A stretch of DNA of 30,383 nt, taken from IMG/VR virus record IMGVR_UViG_3300044815_000193, positions 1-30,383 of that record. The stretch is one strand, 5' to 3'. Position 1 is the first letter of the stretch, and each line of letters begins with the position of its first letter. The translations under genes and the position numbers were made by a program. The DNA is from a virus. Positions 28,352 through 30,383 of the stretch are shown here, piece after piece. Below the pieces are notes generated by a model. It was given only the letters and a program-made list of their open reading frames with translations. It was not told where the DNA came from and searched no databases.

Positions 28352-29205
28352 CGCGCTTCAGCTCCATCGTCACGCACGAGAAGCCGCAGAAGCTCGAGCC
28401 CGCACCCGGAGGCAAGAGCGGCGCGCTGCTCGCCACCTACGAAGGCGGCGTGCGCGCGATCATCAAGCAGGCGAAGGAGAAGCTGCCGAGCGGACACAGC
28501 AAGCAGCGCGGCATCCCCGTCAGCACTCACCCGTTTCGCGAGGCCGCGTTTCGCCGCGCCGCCGATCTCATCGGCTGCAGCGACCTCGTGCCGGAGACCG
28601 TGCTGACGATGAAGGCGGTCCCGGGCATCGCCTCCGCGCAGCTCTTCGTTCCCGCGCATCACCTCAACGAGCTGCAACCGAAGTTGAAGGACGTCAGCGA
28701 CAAGCGCTGGGGCTCGCTCCTCGCGAAGACGTGCGAGGTCGTGCCCGCCGACACGTGGCGGAAGCTCCTGGTGCTCGACATCCTCGGCGGCGTCCGCGAT
28801 CGTCACGTCAACAATGTCGGGGTCATCATGCGGTCGGAAGGAGGTCGCCCGGTCTACCAGGCGGTCGCGTGGGACAACGCGGTCTCGTTCGGGAAGACGT
28901 TCGACCTCTACCACAACGTGTTCCACAAGTTTCTCTTTCGCCGATCCGTCGACCTCGGCGGTGCGTGGAAGATCGTCGACAAGATCACGAAGTCCGACCT
29001 GCACTACGCTCTCGACGAGTTCCTCCCGCGTGACTTCGTCGACGACGCGTTCAAGCGTGTCTCGTTCTTCCGCGACTTCCCGTACCGGCTGCCGTTCAAG
29101 GTCTGCAGCAAGGGCGAGGACTCACCCAACGAGTTCCCGACCTACGCACACTACTTCAACCCTGTTGTGGCGCGGCCACTTCACCTGGTACACGTGCAGG
29201 CGTGA
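28348..29205 (+). CDS. PI3/4-kinase-like (HipA-like) protein kinase-fold protein
   Basis: The 285-residue protein has the order of motifs expected for bacterial kinases of the PI3/4K or HipA-related superfamily. They are a possible Lys40 in VRAIIKQAK, Glu65 in PFREAAFRRAADLIG, IASAQLFVP, the catalytic loop GGVRDRHVNN (Asp151, His153, Asn156), and a metal-binding AVAWDNAVSFG (Asp176) in place of DFG. All key polar residues appear intact. It directly follows the MuF-like gene in the head operon, so it could modify virion or host proteins, or nucleotides. GTG start with GTGA overlap. Confidence 0.75.
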   Translation: MTRFSSIVTHEKPQKLEPAPGGKSGALLATYEGGVRAIIKQAKEKLPSGHSKQRGIPVSTHPFREAAFRRAADLIGCSDLVPETVLTMKAVPGIASAQLFVPAHHLNELQPKLKDVSDKRWGSLLAKTCEVVPADTWRKLLVLDILGGVRDRHVNNVGVIMRSEGGRPVYQAVAWDNAVSFGKTFDLYHNVFHKFLFRRSVDLGGAWKIVDKITKSDLHYALDEFLPRDFVDDAFKRVSFFRDFPYRLPFKVCSKGEDSPNEFPTYAHYFNPVVARPLHLVHVQA

Positions 29206-29235
29206 GGTTCGTGTACTATCTACGCAGAGGGATCG

Positions 29236-29988
29236 ATGCGTGAAGATGTAGAGCGTCTGCTCGAGAAGGACGAGTTCACCGTGTGGGCTCCGGCTTGTCT
29301 CGAGATCCTCGAGAAGAGCAGCACGTCCGGCATCGACATCGAGACCACGCGTCCGATCGGCGGCTGGTGCTCGACGGAGAACCTCGATCGTCAGGACGAG
29401 ATCGTCGTCGCGAAGGGTCTCGACTTCAGCGAGTTCGTCGCGTTCGGCTACTTCAATGACAACCACAAGCAGGACACCTCGGCGGTGCTCGGCTACCCGC
29501 GCGTCGCGCGGCTCGAGAAGAGCCGGTGGTGGACGGAGGGCAACCTGCTCACCGGCTACGCGCCCGCCGACAAGGTGTGGGAACTCGCGAAGGCGATGAA
29601 GAAGTCGTCGGCACCGCGCAGCCTCGGATTCTCCATCGAAGGCAAGGTCCTCGAGCGCGACGGTGGAAATCGGATCGTCCGCGCGAAGGTGCGGAACGTC
29701 GCGATCACCAACGCGCCGGTGAACACCGACTGCCTCTGGGGAATCTTGAGCAAGGCGTTCGCGCCGCTCGCAGCCGTGGAGAATGCTCAACGCAAGGCCC
29801 TGGCGGAAAATTCGTCACTGGTGCAGAGTGTCGGAGTAAGCCCCCGCGACAATCACGTGAACAGCATCTTCCATGAACGCAACGATCATCTGTCGCTCGA
29901 CGAAGCGATCGATCGCGTTCACCGGATCCACCCGCACCTCAGTGCTGCGGCGTGCCGCCGCGTCGTCGATTTCGCGATGAGTCGCTGA
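29236..29988 (+). CDS. Prohead (capsid maturation) protease
   Basis: The 250-residue protein matches HK97-type prohead serine proteases, which trim scaffold and capsid during maturation. It shows GWCSTENLDRQDEIV (43-57), the catalytic His in NDNHK (His77), GNLLTGYA, and RSLGFSIEGKV with the nucleophile Ser133, then RNVAITNAPVNTD. The C-terminal 70 residues may be part of the scaffold or a tag. GAGGG precedes the ATG. A TACTAT box at 29214 could be a promoter but lacks a -35. Confidence 0.85.
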   Translation: MREDVERLLEKDEFTVWAPACLEILEKSSTSGIDIETTRPIGGWCSTENLDRQDEIVVAKGLDFSEFVAFGYFNDNHKQDTSAVLGYPRVARLEKSRWWTEGNLLTGYAPADKVWELAKAMKKSSAPRSLGFSIEGKVLERDGGNRIVRAKVRNVAITNAPVNTDCLWGILSKAFAPLAAVENAQRKALAENSSLVQSVGVSPRDNHVNSIFHERNDHLSLDEAIDRVHRIHPHLSAAACRRVVDFAMSR

Positions 29989-30000
29989 AGGAGAACGCAG

Positions 30001-30336
30001 ATGCCGCCGACCAGAAACACCACCGCACCTCACCCGTACCAGAGCCGCCAGAACGAGCTGCTCCACTCGGGCATCGTCACCATTCCGGCCGCGGGCTCGC
30101 TGCTCGTCGATCTCGGGATCGGTCACAACAACTTCGTGCCGAGCATCGTCCAGCAGGCGTCTCTCGCCGCGGACGTGAACAAGGCCGCGAAGATCTCGTG
30201 GGCGTACGGGACGCGTCCCGGCACGTTCACCATTTACGCGTGGAAGGCGACTGCCGCCGGCACCACCACCCTCATCGCGGCGACTGCAGCTGTCGTCGTC
30301 TCGTTCACGGTGATCGCCGACAGCTCGGTCGGCTAA
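30001..30336 (+). CDS. Small probable virion protein
   Basis: The 111-residue product is Ala/Thr/Val-rich and beta-stranded (LLVDLGIGHN, FTIYAWKATAAGTTTLIAA, VVVSFTVIADSS), like small decoration or head-fibre proteins encoded next to the capsid gene. A strong AAGGAG ribosome binding site precedes the ATG. Position between protease and probable capsid gene supports a decoration role, but the family is not recognised. Confidence 0.65.
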   Translation: MPPTRNTTAPHPYQSRQNELLHSGIVTIPAAGSLLVDLGIGHNNFVPSIVQQASLAADVNKAAKISWAYGTRPGTFTIYAWKATAAGTTTLIAATAAVVVSFTVIADSSVG

Positions 30337-30348
30337 GGAGAAAGACAG

Positions 30349-30383
30349 ATGCAGAACGCTTCCATTCCGAACTTCGCGAACAC
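30349..30383 (+). CDS. Probable major capsid protein, partial
   Basis: Only the first eleven codons (MQNASIPNFAN) are in the window. AAGGAG lies eight bases before the ATG. The place after protease and decoration-like gene is where the major capsid gene is expected; the identity is an inference from order only. Confidence 0.5.
   Translation, partial: MQNASIPNFAN

Overview
The window looks like part of a tailed double-stranded DNA phage genome (Caudoviricetes) or a prophage. The evidence is a portal protein, a MuF-like minor head protein, a prohead protease, the first codons of a probable capsid gene, a holin/endolysin cassette, and dozens of very small, tightly overlapping genes. Base composition is high in G+C throughout and third codon positions are mostly G or C, so the host is probably a high-GC bacterium. 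Near-leaderless early promoters would fit an actinobacterial-type host, but a lipoprotein in the lysis cassette could equally fit a diderm host. I cannot name the host. No tRNA, rRNA, CRISPR array, integrase, transposase, polymerase, tail gene or terminase was found.

Layout. (1) 1-255 holds no convincing gene. (2) 293-7995, plus strand, is an early-type region of 27 small genes in four transcription units. Each unit opens with the same promoter architecture (TTGACA/G, exactly 17 bp, TACACT) placed 6-9 bases before the first ATG, so the first gene of each unit should be translated from an almost leaderless mRNA. Inside the units 22 of 23 gene junctions overlap by 1 or 4 bases. Many products are Cys-rich mini-proteins or small DNA-binding folds. 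(3) 7996-8870, minus strand, holds three genes: a RyR-domain protein, a small helical protein and an HTH protein. (4) 8931-10336, plus strand, holds thyX (flavin-dependent thymidylate synthase) and two small genes. (5) 10337-12487, minus strand, is the lysis cassette: an LLH-type holin-like protein, a lipoprotein, a small helical protein and a peptidoglycan-binding endolysin.

(6) 12488-12887 is a divergent, hairpin-rich intergenic region. (7) 12888-18663, plus strand, is a nucleotide-metabolism and DNA-transaction block: a possible MazG-like protein, a nucleoside 2-deoxyribosyltransferase-like protein, dCTP deaminase, an RHH protein, a very basic protein, and a PAPS-reductase-like PP-loop protein with a ParB-like partner. 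(8) 18716-30383, plus strand, is the head module: a His/Cys-rich protein, portal, a ParB-like/2H-phosphodiesterase/HTH fusion, several unknown proteins, MuF-like protein, a protein with a PI3/4-kinase-like catalytic loop, prohead protease, a small probable virion protein and the start of the probable major capsid gene.

How the genes may work together (inference): small early proteins would take over the host. ThyX, dCTP deaminase and the deoxyribosyltransferase-like protein would reshape the dNTP pool. The PAPS-reductase-like/ParB-like pair may act on DNA. The head module carries at least two enzyme-like proteins (2H phosphodiesterase fusion and kinase-like) that could be packaged, or could counter host nucleotide-signalling defences. 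All family assignments come from reading motifs; no database search was run.
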